Origin: an uncultured Enterococcus sp.
GTDB taxonomy: Bacteria; Bacillota; Bacilli; Lactobacillales; Enterococcaceae
Direction: 5' to 3'
Assembly (NCBI RefSeq): GCF_913775425.1
Contig: NZ_CAJYIS010000011.1
Span: forward strand, 62,001 to 126,000
DNA: 64,000 nucleotides
A program made the translations under genes and the position numbers. Below the pieces are notes generated by a model. The model worked only from the letters and a program-made list of their open reading frames with translations. It did no database searches and was not told the origin of the DNA. Positions 62,748 to 64,000 of the stretch are shown piece after piece. The first letter of the stretch is position 1; every line of letters begins with the position of its first letter.

Positions 62748-63296
62748 ATGAAGAAACGATTGCTTCTCGAGTATTTTTGGCTAGCTTGTAAGTATAGTGT
62801 CGTAGTGGCATTTATTGCACTGATTGTTCGAGGGTTTTTATTTCTACCAATCCCAGTCGAAGGAAATTCAATGAATACAACGTTAAAACAAAATGACTGG
62901 GTATTGGTTGAAAAATTTACAAAAATCAAGCGTTTTGATATCGTTGTCTTTCAGTTAGCTGATGGGAATACGTATATCAAACGCGTAATTGGACTGCCAG
63001 GTGAAACAGTCAGTTACAAAGAAGATCAATTATATATCGATGGCAAAAAAATGGCAGAACCTTATCTAGCCGAAAATAAAGCAAAAGATCAAAATCAAAA
63101 TTCATATACAAACGATTTTTCATTAGAAGAATTGATGAATGTCGACAAACTAGGAAAAGATAGCTATTTTGTGATTGGAGACAATCGCCGAGTATCTAAA
63201 GACAGCCGATCATTTGGTGCAATCAGTGAAGACCAAATTATTGGTAAAGCCTTTTTTGTCTATTATCCAATTCGTGAGATGAAATGGATCCAATGA
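62748..63296 (+). CDS. lepB: Signal peptidase I
   Basis: VEGNSMNTTLKQNDWVLV, YIKRVIGLPGE, VIGDNRRVSKDSRSFGAI. Confidence 0.95.
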   Translation: MKKRLLLEYFWLACKYSVVVAFIALIVRGFLFLPIPVEGNSMNTTLKQNDWVLVEKFTKIKRFDIVVFQLADGNTYIKRVIGLPGETVSYKEDQLYIDGKKMAEPYLAENKAKDQNQNSYTNDFSLEELMNVDKLGKDSYFVIGDNRRVSKDSRSFGAISEDQIIGKAFFVYYPIREMKWIQ

Positions 63297-63320
63297 GTGT
63301 AAAGTGAGAGGAATTAAACG

Positions 63321-64000
63321 ATGACAATCCAATGGTTTCCCGGCCACATGGCCAAAGCAAGACGTGAAGTGACAGAAAAATTAAAATTTGTCGATATGGT
63401 ATTCGAATTGGTCGATGCACGCTTACCGTTATCTTCACGCAATCCGATGTTAGACCAAATCATTCAACAAAAACCGCGAATGATTTTATTAAATAAAGCA
63501 GATTTAGCAGATGAAGTCCAAACAAAACAGTGGATCCACTATTTTAAAGCACAAGGATTCTATGCTTTAGCCATTAATTCCAAAGAAAACACTAGTGTTA
63601 AAGCGATTATGGCAACGGCAAAAAAAGTATTAGCAGAAAAACGCGAACGTGATCAAGCTCGCGGTATCCAGCCAAGAGCGATTCGTGCGATGGTCATTGG
63701 GATCCCAAATGTCGGGAAATCGACATTGATGAATCGTTTGATCGGGAAAAAAATCGCGCAAACCGGAAATAAACCAGGTGTAACGAAAGGTCAACAATGG
63801 TTACGTGTAGCCAATGAACTGGAGCTTTTGGACACTCCAGGAATCTTATGGCCGAAATTTGAAGATGAATTGATCGGCAAAAAATTGGCATTGAGTGGAG
63901 CAATCAAAGACCAACTTTTGCACTTAGATGACATCGCGTTATATGGAATCGACTTTTTTGTCCGGTATTATCCGAATCGTTTGAGCGCACGGTATAAATT
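63321..64000 (+). CDS. rbgA: Ribosome biogenesis GTPase RbgA/YlqF, truncated by window end
   Basis: [56 protein letters not shown]; not in ORF track because no stop in window. Confidence 0.95.
   Translation, partial: MTIQWFPGHMAKARREVTEKLKFVDMVFELVDARLPLSSRNPMLDQIIQQKPRMILLNKADLADEVQTKQWIHYFKAQGFYALAINSKENTSVKAIMATAKKVLAEKRERDQARGIQPRAIRAMVIGIPNVGKSTLMNRLIGKKIAQTGNKPGVTKGQQWLRVANELELLDTPGILWPKFEDELIGKKLALSGAIKDQLLHLDDIALYGIDFFVRYYPNRLSARYK

Overview
The window is a 64 kb chromosomal segment of a low-GC Firmicute. Gene content and order look Enterococcus-like (inference from synteny and protein motifs, not searched). It reads as three blocks. (1) Housekeeping genes from about 1 to 24 kb: PpsR-like kinase/pyrophosphorylase, Fur-family regulator, rpsU, yqeY, phoH, pgpH, ybeY, dgkA, era, recO, a T-box leader with glyQS, yidC, acyP, a TrmH-type methylase, an oxidoreductase, a DEAD-box helicase, tRNA-Arg(CCT), dinG, an aspartate-type aminotransferase and asnS. 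(2) A rhamnose-type cell-wall polysaccharide locus from about 24.5 to 48.9 kb resembling enterococcal epa / streptococcal rgp: three GT2 enzymes, rmlACBD, a GtrII-type membrane protein, a GacH/LtaS-type phosphoglycerol transferase, an ABC exporter whose ATPase has a Wzt-like C-terminal domain, a methyltransferase-glycosyltransferase fusion, a double-GT2 protein and an LCP ligase. Two large secreted proteins are embedded in it: a GA-module repeat protein with a KxYKxGKxW-like signal, and an amidase. Both end in the same triple 'YRxYNPNSGEHxYT...GW..EG' repeat. (3) Housekeeping genes from about 49 to 64 kb: class B PBP, CPA1 antiporter, ABC-F, thyA, folA, hemolysin III, DegV, SGNH esterase, YpmS, msrA, YozE-like, S41 protease, lepB and rbgA. 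The most interesting features are the shared C-terminal module inside the polysaccharide locus, a possible methyl-cap/export coupling, and an apparently degenerate GT domain. No CRISPR array, transposase, prophage or rRNA was seen.
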